Part shown: piece after piece, positions 22,226 through 30,592 of the stretch
Numbering within the stretch: position 1 is the first letter of the stretch
Layout of the letters: each line of letters opens with the position of its first letter
Program-made: the position numbers and the translations under genes
Source: Bryobacterales bacterium
GTDB taxonomy: Bacteria > Acidobacteriota > Terriglobia > Bryobacterales > Bryobacteraceae
Assembly: GCA_020847975.1 (NCBI GenBank)
Contig: JADLBD010000285.1
Coordinates: 1 to 46,725, forward strand
Direction: 5' to 3'
Length of the DNA stretch: 46,725 nucleotides
The notes under the pieces: model-generated
Databases searched by the model: none
Told to the model about the DNA's origin: nothing
What the model saw: only the letters and a program-made list of their open reading frames with translations

Positions 22226-23448
22226 ACCGCAGAACGATGCTGAGCGCGCTTGCGGGCGCAATGCCCGCGGCCCGTTTGTGGGCGGCGGGTGTTTCTCCCG
22301 GATTGAAAATTACGCGCGTCGAGACGGTGTACTGGAAGTCGCGGGACGAAGTCCCGTGGTGGCCGCATTGGACGTGGGTGCGTCTCGATACGAATGAAGG
22401 CGTGTTCGGCCTGGGGGAGACCTATCCGCGCAACGAAACTGAGGCCACGCTGTTGCATTCGGCGGTGGCGCGCGGATTGTTGGGAAAGCATCCCGGCGAC
22501 ATCGAACGGATCTGGAAAGACCTCTACGTCACCTTCGATTTTCAGATCACCGGGGGCGCGGAGATGCGTGTGTTGAGCGCGATTGACCTGGCGCTGTGGG
22601 ACCTGCTCGGGAAGGCGCTTCAAACGCCGGTCTATCGATTGATCGGCGGCAAATCGAACCCCCGCGTGCGGCTGTATAACACGTGTTTCCCTTACAAGTA
22701 CGACTTTCTGCGCGAGCCCGAGAAGATCATGCGGGAGGTGATGGAGCAGCATGGCATCCGTGCAATCAAGGTGTGGCCCTTCGATGGGGCGGCGCGGCGC
22801 CATGGAGGCCAGTTCATCACTCCCGAGGAGATCGAAGAAGCATTGACTCCGGTGAGAAAGCTGCGCGACACCTTCGGAGAGAAGATCGAGATCCTCATCG
22901 AGTTTCATTCACTATGGAACCTGACCTCGGCCATTCGCATCGCCAAGGCGCTGGAGCCTTACCGCCCGATGTGGCTCGAGGACATGCTGCTGCCCGGCAA
23001 TTTCGCGCAATACCGGCGGCTGGCGGAATCGACGTCTCTCGGTTTGACTGCCGGCGAACGGATGGCCGGCAAGATGCAGTTCCAGAGCTTTCTGGAATCC
23101 CGCACCCCGCGATTCGTGATGTTCGATGTCTGCTGGTGCGGCGGACTGACGGAGGCTCGCAAGATCACGGCGATGGCGGATGCTTACGAGCTACCCTTCG
23201 CGCCGCACACGGCGGGAGGGCCGCTTCTGTTTTATGCCTCGACGCACCTCTCGACGGCGATGACAAATTGCTGGATCCAGGAAAGCTGCCAGCGGTTCTA
23301 CGAGCACGACTGGCCCGCCATGCTGGTGAATCCTCTGATGCCGAAGGAGGGCGCCATCGAAGCTCCGGAGGAGCCGGGCTTCGGGATGACGGTAAAGCCC
23401 GAAGTGTGGTCAGACAAGCGCGCGGTTCGCCGGGTAACCGAGTTGTAG
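22222..23448 (+). CDS. Enolase-superfamily dehydratase (mandelate racemase/muconate lactonizing type), exported
   Basis: A 408-residue enolase-superfamily protein. The metal ligands are Glu227 (IEFHS), Glu253 (LEDM) and Glu279 (AGERM); the general base is His329 (PHTAGG), and the KxK-type region reads RAIKVWPFD. This is the acid-sugar dehydratase pattern (glucarate, galactonate or rhamnonate dehydratase group). The N-terminus (NRRTMLSALAGAMPAARLWAAG) looks like a twin-arginine signal, which is unusual for the family and implies export, although Acidobacteriota often carry such leaders on sugar enzymes. The start shares ATGA with the previous stop. Confidence 0.9.
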   Translation: MNRRTMLSALAGAMPAARLWAAGVSPGLKITRVETVYWKSRDEVPWWPHWTWVRLDTNEGVFGLGETYPRNETEATLLHSAVARGLLGKHPGDIERIWKDLYVTFDFQITGGAEMRVLSAIDLALWDLLGKALQTPVYRLIGGKSNPRVRLYNTCFPYKYDFLREPEKIMREVMEQHGIRAIKVWPFDGAARRHGGQFITPEEIEEALTPVRKLRDTFGEKIEILIEFHSLWNLTSAIRIAKALEPYRPMWLEDMLLPGNFAQYRRLAESTSLGLTAGERMAGKMQFQSFLESRTPRFVMFDVCWCGGLTEARKITAMADAYELPFAPHTAGGPLLFYASTHLSTAMTNCWIQESCQRFYEHDWPAMLVNPLMPKEGAIEAPEEPGFGMTVKPEVWSDKRAVRRVTEL

Positions 23449-23482
23449 AATTCTGGTATCGGAATTGCCAAGGTTTCCGAAA

Positions 23483-24829
23483 ATGGTACATCTGACGCTG
23501 CTTCGTCGAAGTTTCCTCTGCCTTCCGGCCGCTTTGCTGGCGCGGAAAGCCGCGGTCTGGAATGTGACCGATCATGGCGCGAGGGGAGATGGGTCCCATC
23601 CGGATACGGCGGCGCTGCAATCAGCCATTGACGCCTGCGCCGCCGCCGGAGGGGGCACTGTCCTGTTTCCGGCCGGCCGCTACCTTTCCGGGACACTGGT
23701 TCTGAAGAGCAACGTCACGCTGCATCTTGCCGCGGGGGCGGTGCTTCTCGGCAGCCCGAAGCTCGCGGACTACCCGGAGATGCGCTCCGCACTTCGCTCC
23801 TACGTGGATAACTACACCCAGCGGAGCCTTCTGTTCGGGGACGGGCTCGAGAACGTCGCCCTGGAGGGCAAGGGGACCATCGACGGGCAAGGCGCGAGCT
23901 TTCCGGGACCCTACCTCGTGCGGCCGTTCCTCGTGCGGATTCTGCGGTCCCGCAACGTGCAGGTGTCCGGAATCACACTCCGCGATTCCCCCATGTGGGT
24001 GCAGCACTACCTGCATTGCGAGGGCGTCGCGATTCACGGCATCACAGTGGTCAGCAATGTGAACGCCAACAACGACGGCATCGACATCGACAGTTGCGAG
24101 CGCGTGCGCATCTCCGATTGCGACATCAACTCCGGAGATGACGCCATCGTGCTCAAGAGCACGACGCCGCGGCGCACGAAGAACGTCACCATCACCAATT
24201 GCGTGCTTCGCTCGCACTGCAACGCTTTGAAGCTCGGCACGGAATCGAACGGCGGGTTCGAAAACATCGCCATCAACAACTGCACGATCTACGACACCCG
24301 GCTGGCGGGCATCGCGCTGGAAACGGTGGACGGAGGCGCCCTCGATCAGGTGACGGTTTCCGGAATCCAGATGGACGGTGTGGGCGCGCCGATCTTTGTG
24401 CGGTTAGGGGATCGCGGACGGCCGCACGAAGCCGGAGCGCCGCGTCCGCCGGCGGGGGTACTGCGCAATGTGATACTGCGGGATATCCAGGCGACGCGCG
24501 CAGGACCCACGGGCTGCGCTATTGCCGGGATTCCCGGCCATCCCCTCGAGCACGTCACGCTCGATAACGTTCGCCTGGAATTCGAGAGCCCCGGAAAGCC
24601 CCGATACCCGTCCGGCAGTGTGCCCGAGTTTGCGGAAAAGTATCCCGAGCACAGCATGTTCGGCGTCCTGCCCGCGTATGGATTCTATTGCCGTCATGCC
24701 CGCGATCTTCGCCTGCGAAACGTTACGGCAGTGGCGGCGAAAGACGAACAACGGCCGGCTCTGATTATGGAAGATGTGGAAGATCCGGACCTCACCGGAT
24801 CGCAACTGACAAAGGAGACTCCCCAATGA
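23483..24829 (+). CDS. Polygalacturonase-like glycoside hydrolase, family 28
   Basis: A 448-residue right-handed beta-helix enzyme. It starts with WNVTDHGARGDGSHPDTAALQSAID, the GH28 N-terminal pattern, after a short hydrophobic leader (LRRSFLCLPAALLA). The catalytic Asp residues are Asp198 (NNDGIDID), Asp219 and Asp220 (SGDDAIVLKS). The G-H-G motif reads SHC (His245) and the R-I-K motif reads TRLAGIALET, so the substrate site differs from fungal pectin hydrolases. The likely substrate is a galacturonate- or rhamnose-containing plant polysaccharide. A TTG at 23465 is a weaker alternative start. Its stop overlaps the next gene by 4 bases. Confidence 0.9.
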   Translation: MVHLTLLRRSFLCLPAALLARKAAVWNVTDHGARGDGSHPDTAALQSAIDACAAAGGGTVLFPAGRYLSGTLVLKSNVTLHLAAGAVLLGSPKLADYPEMRSALRSYVDNYTQRSLLFGDGLENVALEGKGTIDGQGASFPGPYLVRPFLVRILRSRNVQVSGITLRDSPMWVQHYLHCEGVAIHGITVVSNVNANNDGIDIDSCERVRISDCDINSGDDAIVLKSTTPRRTKNVTITNCVLRSHCNALKLGTESNGGFENIAINNCTIYDTRLAGIALETVDGGALDQVTVSGIQMDGVGAPIFVRLGDRGRPHEAGAPRPPAGVLRNVILRDIQATRAGPTGCAIAGIPGHPLEHVTLDNVRLEFESPGKPRYPSGSVPEFAEKYPEHSMFGVLPAYGFYCRHARDLRLRNVTAVAAKDEQRPALIMEDVEDPDLTGSQLTKETPQ

Positions 24830-26034
24830 AAGCGAAACCAGGGACGGAGCGCCGCGAATTTATCGGCTCGGCCGCGGCCGGGTTCCTCATTATGAAACCC
24901 CAAACCGTGTTTGGGTCGGCCGCCAATTCGACGGTGGAAGTGGGCCTCATCGGCTGCGGAGGCAGGGGGAACTGGATTGCTCCGTTCTTCGTCGAGTTTG
25001 CCGGCGCCCGCGTGGTGGCGCTGGCGGATGTCGTCCAGGACCACCTGGATACGACGCGGGCAAAGCTCACGAACGGCTCCGGACGCGTCTACTATGGCCC
25101 GGATGCGTATCGCGAACTGGCGCGCTCGTCACTCGATGCGGTGATCATCGAGACCCCGCCCTACTTTCATCCCGAGCATGCCAGGGCGGCTGTCGAGGCG
25201 GGCAAGCATGTCTTCCTCGCCAAGCCGGTGGCTGTGGACGTGCCGGGATGCAAGGCAATCCTCGAGGCGGGAGCCAAAGCAAAGCAGAAGAACCTGAGCT
25301 TCCTGGTGGATTTCCAGACACGCGCCCAGCCTGTGTTCCAGGAGGCTGCCAAACGTGTGCACAGGGGCGACATCGGGAAGCCTGTCATGGGCCAGGTGTA
25401 TTATTACGCCGGCCGGCCGTCCCCGGACAAATCCAAGCCCGGCATGGATCCTGGCCAGGGACGCGTGTTCAACTTCTACATGGACCGCGTGCTTGGAGGC
25501 GACATCATCGTCGAGCAGAACATTCACGTCATCGATGTGGCGAACTGGTTTCTGCAAAGCCACCCCGAAAAAGCGTCGGGAACCGGCGGGCGCACGGACT
25601 GGACCGGCACTCCCTACAACGCGGGCGATGCTTATGACCACTTCGTCATCACCTACTGGTATCCGGGCGGCGTGCACGTGAGTTTCACTTCCCACCAGTT
25701 GACGCGGCACTACTCCGATCTCTGCGTGCGCTGCTTCGGCATCGGCGGCGCCGTGGATTCGCACTATGGCGGGCTGGTGCGGATCACAGGACCAAACGCG
25801 TGGATGGGCGCGGAAAAGGACGATACCTTCCGCTCGGGAGCCATCAACAATGCGAAAGCGTTCATCGAGAGCATCCGCAATGGAAACCGGCTGAACAATA
25901 CGGAAACGGCCGTTGAAAGCAACCTCACCGCCATTCTGGGCCGCATGTCCGCTTACGGACAGAAGGTGGTTACGTGGGGGGAGATGATGGGAAGCAAGGA
26001 ACGGTATGCGGCAGACCTGAAACTCCGGTGGTGA
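24826..26034 (+). CDS. Gfo/Idh/MocA family NAD(P)-dependent oxidoreductase, exported form
   Basis: A 402-residue oxidoreductase. It has a twin-arginine-like leader (ERREFIGSAAAGFLIMKP), then the nucleotide-binding GLIGCGGRG at about 43-51 and the LAKPVAVDVPG motif with the conserved Lys-Pro at about residue 134. The second half is the usual beta-sheet substrate domain, with IVEQNIHVIDVANWF holding the catalytic-type His. It oxidises or reduces a sugar, sugar acid or inositol. A good ribosome binding site (AAAGGAG) lies 11 bases before the ATG, which shares ATGA with the GH28 stop. It is the last gene of the plus-strand sugar-acid operon; 88 bases follow to the next gene. Confidence 0.92.
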   Translation: MKAKPGTERREFIGSAAAGFLIMKPQTVFGSAANSTVEVGLIGCGGRGNWIAPFFVEFAGARVVALADVVQDHLDTTRAKLTNGSGRVYYGPDAYRELARSSLDAVIIETPPYFHPEHARAAVEAGKHVFLAKPVAVDVPGCKAILEAGAKAKQKNLSFLVDFQTRAQPVFQEAAKRVHRGDIGKPVMGQVYYYAGRPSPDKSKPGMDPGQGRVFNFYMDRVLGGDIIVEQNIHVIDVANWFLQSHPEKASGTGGRTDWTGTPYNAGDAYDHFVITYWYPGGVHVSFTSHQLTRHYSDLCVRCFGIGGAVDSHYGGLVRITGPNAWMGAEKDDTFRSGAINNAKAFIESIRNGNRLNNTETAVESNLTAILGRMSAYGQKVVTWGEMMGSKERYAADLKLRW

Positions 26035-26122
26035 GGCGGGTGAAACGGAGTTTGTGACGTACTTTTTCGTTCTGTTTTACGCTCGATGGACGTCTAATGA
26101 GGGTAGGCACGGAGAGTAGTGC

Positions 26123-26794
26123 TTGCCCACATCAGTTGCAGACCCGATTCAATCCGCCGGCCTGGAGGGTCCTGAGAAGAAGAGTCTCCTCTGGCTGAAG
26201 GTTGCCGATCGCCTCCTTGCAGCCGTTCTTCTGGTGTTTGTTCTTCCGGTCCTTCCCATTCTTGCTCTCATGATTCGCATCCTTTCCCGCAGGTCTCCTT
26301 TCGTTGCCCACCTGCGCGTGGGGCGCGATGGAGGGCAGCTCTGGATGGTGAAGTTCCGCACCATGTGGCCGCGGACCGCCCCTATGGAAGACTGCCCAAT
26401 CTGGATCGAGCGAATCGCATCGAGTGAAGTCCCGGCCATCAAAACGACCGCGGATCCGCGGATCACCAGCCGGTTCGGCGCATGGTGCCGCGCCCATTCC
26501 GTGGATGAACTCCCGCAGTTATGGCACGCCGCGCGGGGGGAGATGTCGCTTGTGGGTCCGCGGCCCGTAACGGCGAAGGAACTCGAGGAGCACTACGGGG
26601 AGCACGCAGCCGAAGTGCTGCGCGTCAAACCCGGCATCACCGGCCTTTGGCAGATATCAGGACGAAACCATCTCAGCTACGGGCAGCGCCTGCGGTTGGA
26701 TCTCTGTCTGGTCAGACACTATTCCCCGAAGTTGTATTTCCAGATCCTGCTCCGGACGATCCCGCGTGTGCTCAGCGGCGCCGGGGCCGGCTAG
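26123..26794 (+). CDS. Polyprenyl-phosphate sugar phosphotransferase (bacterial sugar transferase, PglC-like)
   Basis: A 223-residue monotopic phosphoglycosyl transferase that starts repeat-unit synthesis by moving a sugar-1-phosphate to undecaprenyl phosphate at the inner membrane. It has one hydrophobic helix (about 30-52), MVKFRTMWP, the catalytic Asp-Glu pair in VDELPQLWH, LVGPRPV and VKPGITGLWQISGRN. It lacks the extra membrane domain of WbaP. The start is a TTG at 26123 with GGAG 8 bases before it. It opens the polysaccharide region and ends 2 bases before the convergent TIGR03437-like gene. Confidence 0.93.
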   Translation: MPTSVADPIQSAGLEGPEKKSLLWLKVADRLLAAVLLVFVLPVLPILALMIRILSRRSPFVAHLRVGRDGGQLWMVKFRTMWPRTAPMEDCPIWIERIASSEVPAIKTTADPRITSRFGAWCRAHSVDELPQLWHAARGEMSLVGPRPVTAKELEEHYGEHAAEVLRVKPGITGLWQISGRNHLSYGQRLRLDLCLVRHYSPKLYFQILLRTIPRVLSGAGAG

Positions 26795-26796
26795 AA

Positions 26797-27594
26797 TCAC
26801 TGCGCCGCTATCGCCATCGTGGTGGTGTCCGGCGATGTAATCCCGCCCACCTGAAACTGAAGCGGCAGCGTGTCGCCGCTCCCCGCGGCTGAGGGAACAA
26901 TGGCGTTCACCTGGTACACTCCGACAAAATCGGGGGAAATGCCCGCGAAGAGAAACGGCGCGGTCATTCCGTTGACAAGGATCACCGGCGGAGTGATGAC
27001 ATTGCGGAGTTTGTCGCGGGAATTGGTCCCGTTGGCCAGGGGGGAATCGAGCGCGCCCAGGCCGGTGCCGAGAATGATCATGAAATCCCCAGGCTTTGCC
27101 GGACGGCTGGTGAAGGGCGGCAGCGCGCCCGGCGGCAGGGCCAGCGTGCCGTCGGGATTGATCGCAATCGCCTTGTTGTTGACGGCATAGATGCCCGGCG
27201 AAAACGGCCCGATGGGAACCTGCTTCGGAGCGGAAGAGACGCCATTCGCTGTCACTACCACCGTTGCCGTTCCTTGCGTGACGCCATCCGGAAGAGTATT
27301 CCAGGGCAGTTGGGCATTGATGAGATTCGGAGAAACGTAACTCAACGGCGCCGGAATGTTGTTGAACGTCACGGTTACGTTCGCCAGCGAAGTGGATAGG
27401 GGGATGGAGTCGGGCTGTGCAATCGTGGAAGCGAGATTGCTCCCGAAGACGGAAACCAGGGAACCTTGCGTAACCACTTGCCCTATCACAAAACTGGCTG
27501 AATTCAGCACACCACCATCGGCGACGTCCGGAGTTTGCGCGGAAGCACAAGCCGCGAACAGAAACAAAGAGATTGTTCGGCGAGCCCAGACCAT
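26797..27594 (-). CDS. Secreted Solibacter-type protein (TIGR03437-like domain)
   Basis: A 265-residue exported protein. The signal peptide is TISLFLFAACASAQ. The body shows the pattern of the Solibacter C-terminal domain: GGVLNSASFVIGQVVTQGSLVSVFG, LSYVSPNLINAQLPW, VPIGPFSPGIYAV, FMIILGTGLGALDSP and YQVNAIVPSAAGSGD. The domain occurs in large numbers in Solibacter-related genomes, usually at the end of long secreted proteins. Here it is almost the whole protein. The function is unknown; it may bind carbohydrate or form surface structures. A TAGCAT hexamer lies 9 bases before the ATG. Confidence 0.9.
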   Translation of the reverse strand: MVWARRTISLFLFAACASAQTPDVADGGVLNSASFVIGQVVTQGSLVSVFGSNLASTIAQPDSIPLSTSLANVTVTFNNIPAPLSYVSPNLINAQLPWNTLPDGVTQGTATVVVTANGVSSAPKQVPIGPFSPGIYAVNNKAIAINPDGTLALPPGALPPFTSRPAKPGDFMIILGTGLGALDSPLANGTNSRDKLRNVITPPVILVNGMTAPFLFAGISPDFVGVYQVNAIVPSAAGSGDTLPLQFQVGGITSPDTTTMAIAAQ

Positions 27595-27603
27595 AATGCT
27601 CTC

Positions 27604-27609
27604 ATGCTA
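27604..27609 (-). promoter_or_regulatory. Possible -10 box (TAGCAT), short-leader type, of the TIGR03437-like gene
   Basis: TAGCAT on the minus strand ends 9 bases before the ATG at 27592-27594. There is no strong ribosome binding site between them. Confidence 0.3.
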
Positions 27610-27650
27610 CGGCAGAATACTTCACGCTGCAAGGGGGTACTGCGTTGCAC

Positions 27651-29486
27651 TTAGCGGGCGCCGTTCCCTTTTCGGATCTGCTCCAGCGTCTCCTTCACTT
27701 CCGCGTGCTTTCCTCCATCCCGGTCCACGGCCTCTTTTGCCGCGCTCAAGGCCTCGGCATGGCGGCCTGCCGATTCGAGCATGCGGGCCAGCATCCAGCG
27801 AGGTTTGAACCAGTTCGGAGCGTATGCAATGGCGGATCGCAAACTTCGCTCGGCGTCGCCAAAGTCGTTCACCTGAGCGTATACGCCCGCGAGATGGTAA
27901 TAGGAGATTTGCTTTTCCTCCCCGGAGTGCGCCGAGCGAATCCCGGCCTGCACGGCTTCCTGAAAGGCCTTCACCGCGGCCATGAGATTCCGCTGTTTGC
28001 GCCCGAGAGCGGACATATTCCGGGAATAGTAGAGATCCGAGGTCACGCCAGGCGGCTGCCAGCGCCGCGAACGGTCGTACAGGCCGGCCGCGCCCATGAT
28101 GTCGTTTGCTTCGAGGCGTGCCTTCACGCGCGCCAGCAACACGTCTCCCGCGCACAACCGGACGGCAAAGACGGCAAAGAACAGACTCAGCGCAACGCCC
28201 CCCAACACAAGCCACCAGCGGGGACCGCGGAGGGAGGGCTCCGCGCGCGGCTCGAACCCGGACGCAAGCAGCATGACGGCTGTGACGAAGCAGAACAACG
28301 CCGTCGTCAGCACGAAGGAGTTGAATTGCAGGCTCACCAATCCGCCGAGAAACGCCGCTCCCAGACCGGCATCCTTTCGACGCCCCAGGGCCTTCCATGC
28401 CGCAATCGATGTCCACCCGCAAAACCCCATCAGCAGCAACATGGCGCCGGCGCCTTTGCTCACCAGTTCATCGATGAAGATGTTGTGCGGAGACTCGTGA
28501 TAGAAATCCGGATAGGCGCGAGCGAGTTCGAGAGATTGGAACCGGGCAAATTCCGTTGTGAATGTTTCCGGCCCCCAACCCCGCAACGAACGGTCCCGCG
28601 CCATGCGAAGCGAGTCACGCCACAGCAGGAGACGCGCGCCGCCCATCGGATCCTCGACATACCAGCGCGTGCGGCCGCGCAGCTTCAAACCCCAGGGGGA
28701 ATAGTAGAACCAGCCAAGCCCCACCGCGAGCAGGCCAATCGCGGCAGCGGCGTGCCGCATGCTGGGACGCCGGCGGACGATGAGGAGAATTGCGCCAACC
28801 GCAACCCCGAGAATCGCCGAACGAGTTCCGGAAAGCAGCACGGCAAAGCTGCCGGCAGCCGCCGCCAACGCGCCGGCGAGCCGCCACACACGGCTCTGCT
28901 CCCTCACAATGAGCGAACCGCCCAGGAACACCACGAAGACCAGATAGCAGCCGAGGTAATCCGCATGTCCGATGGTCCCCGGCGGTCTCACGATAGTCCA
29001 TACTCCTTCGCCAATGTGGTAAGCGGCCGAGGGCAGCAGCGGGTCCCACCCGAAGTACTGAAGCACGGCATAGGCGGCAATGATCGCGCCGGAAATGGCC
29101 ACGGCGCGCAGCGTATGCCGGAGGTTGAGGCGCTTTGCCGCCAGTTCCGCCGCAACCAAAAACACTGCCGTGAGCAGTGCGAGTTGCGTCACCAGCCCGA
29201 AACGCCTCCAATTGCCGCCGCTGAAGGACAGTGCCGCCATGGGCGAAGCGGCAGTGGCAGTGAGGGTGATCACCGCCTGCGCGGCCAGCAGAAGAGCCAG
29301 TATGCGCCCGCGTGGCGAGTTCCAAAGCGCCCGCAGCGCGCGTGAATCGCGGACAGCCGGCAGACAGGCAATCGAGGTGAGCCCCAGCAACGTCACTACT
29401 TTCGGCGTGATGTCGAAATAAAAAAACCAAAAAGGAAGTGCTAGGATTGGGATCAGCACGGCAAGTAGAGGGAGCAGGAGTGTCAT
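27651..29486 (-). CDS. O-antigen ligase/polymerase family membrane protein with C-terminal TPR repeats
   Basis: A 611-residue protein. About 12 hydrophobic segments fill residues 1-450. The large periplasmic loop contains GWGPETF and SPHNIFIDELVSKG, which carry the Arg and His of the Wzy_C (WaaL/PglL) family. Residues about 470-610 are soluble TPR-like helices (YYHLAGVYAQVNDFGDAERSL, then WKPRWMLARML-type repeats). It should join or polymerise polysaccharide on the outer face of the inner membrane. It faces the divergent Wzz-like gene, and their starts overlap by 7 bases. Confidence 0.9.
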   Translation of the reverse strand: MTLLLPLLAVLIPILALPFWFFYFDITPKVVTLLGLTSIACLPAVRDSRALRALWNSPRGRILALLLAAQAVITLTATAASPMAALSFSGGNWRRFGLVTQLALLTAVFLVAAELAAKRLNLRHTLRAVAISGAIIAAYAVLQYFGWDPLLPSAAYHIGEGVWTIVRPPGTIGHADYLGCYLVFVVFLGGSLIVREQSRVWRLAGALAAAAGSFAVLLSGTRSAILGVAVGAILLIVRRRPSMRHAAAAIGLLAVGLGWFYYSPWGLKLRGRTRWYVEDPMGGARLLLWRDSLRMARDRSLRGWGPETFTTEFARFQSLELARAYPDFYHESPHNIFIDELVSKGAGAMLLLMGFCGWTSIAAWKALGRRKDAGLGAAFLGGLVSLQFNSFVLTTALFCFVTAVMLLASGFEPRAEPSLRGPRWWLVLGGVALSLFFAVFAVRLCAGDVLLARVKARLEANDIMGAAGLYDRSRRWQPPGVTSDLYYSRNMSALGRKQRNLMAAVKAFQEAVQAGIRSAHSGEEKQISYYHLAGVYAQVNDFGDAERSLRSAIAYAPNWFKPRWMLARMLESAGRHAEALSAAKEAVDRDGGKHAEVKETLEQIRKGNGAR

Positions 29487-30592
29487 CTTTACGCACCCAG
29501 CGGGAACCGGCGCCGACTTTCGACGCGGTCGAGTATGTCCTCTATCTTCGCAGACGCTACCGCTTCGTGGTCTTGACGTGCGCCATCGCGGCGGCTGCCG
29601 CGCTGCTGGGAAGCCTGTTCCTTCCGAAGCGCTACACGTCCATGGCCAGTATTCTCATCGAACCTCCGGCCGGCAGTGATCCGCGCACCTTTACCGCCAT
29701 CAGTCCGATTTACCTCGAGTCACTCAAGACCTACGAAGTTTTCGCCACCAGCGACAGCCTCTTCCTGCGCGCCCTCGACCGCTTCCATCTGCGTGACCGG
29801 GCCACGCCGCTTGAAACGCTCAAGGCGCGGGTTCTCAAGGTGAGCAAACTGCGGGACACCAAGGTGCTACAGATCAGCGTGACGCTGCCGGATCCCAAGC
29901 AAGCGCAGGCGATGGCGCAGTTTCTCGCCGAGGAAACCGTGAAGCTGAGTTCCACCGTGACGCGGGAAACGGGACGCGATCTGATGGAGGACGTACAGCG
30001 GCAAGTGGAGGCGGCGCGGGCCAAACTCGAGCAGTTGCAGGCGGAGTGGTCCAGGGCGATGACGGACCAACCCGTCGAGGCGCTTCGCACGGAGGTGGAT
30101 TCCATGGTGGAATTGCAGTACCGCTTACGGCGGAATCTTTCCGAAGCCGAGGCCAGCGCCGCGGAGAACGAATCCAAGGCCAAGCCATCCGGTCACGCCG
30201 AATCCAGTTTCGAAAAAGACAACCGGGAATTTGCTCAACGCGAGGGGGCGGCGATGCGGGCGCGTGCGGCGCTACTTTCCGGGCAGATCGCAGACCTGGA
30301 CCGGGCAGTGGCTGCAAGAAGCAAGCTGCTGGCGGAACGTTCCGCCCTGCTCCAGAAGCTCGAGGCCAACCGCAAGGATGCGCAATCGGACTATGATGCC
30401 GCAGTCCGGCGCGGGCAAGACATCCGCTCTTCCGTCGGAAATAGCGGGGAACGGCTGAAGATCATCGACCCCGGTATCGTCCCGGAGAGGCCCAGTGAGC
30501 CGCGCATCCTGCTGAATGTGGTTATTGCGTTCGGTCTTGCGCTAACCGGCGCGATTGTCTTCCTGAGCCTGGGCTTCAGTCTACGTCCATGA
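29480..30592 (+). CDS. Chain-length determinant protein (Wzz/GNVR type) without kinase domain
   Basis: A 370-residue inner-membrane protein of the polysaccharide co-polymerase family. One helix at about 25-50 (VVLTCAIAAAAALLGSLFLP) is followed by YTSMASILIEPPAG. A long charged coiled coil fills about 145-310. A second helix sits at the C-terminus (LLNVVIAFGLALTGAIVFL). No Walker motifs or tyrosine-rich tail are present. The start is taken as the GTG at 29480, preceded by GGGAGCAGGA; the frame is open 14 codons further upstream. It shares ATGA with the next gene, so translation is coupled. Confidence 0.88.
   Translation: MSSLRTQREPAPTFDAVEYVLYLRRRYRFVVLTCAIAAAAALLGSLFLPKRYTSMASILIEPPAGSDPRTFTAISPIYLESLKTYEVFATSDSLFLRALDRFHLRDRATPLETLKARVLKVSKLRDTKVLQISVTLPDPKQAQAMAQFLAEETVKLSSTVTRETGRDLMEDVQRQVEAARAKLEQLQAEWSRAMTDQPVEALRTEVDSMVELQYRLRRNLSEAEASAAENESKAKPSGHAESSFEKDNREFAQREGAAMRARAALLSGQIADLDRAVAARSKLLAERSALLQKLEANRKDAQSDYDAAVRRGQDIRSSVGNSGERLKIIDPGIVPERPSEPRILLNVVIAFGLALTGAIVFLSLGFSLRP

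Noticed and set aside
27645..29345. A 566-codon open frame on the plus strand
   Set aside because: It is antisense to the O-antigen ligase gene, has no hydrophobic or conserved segment, and is rich in His, Gln, Arg and Pro as expected of a shadow frame.
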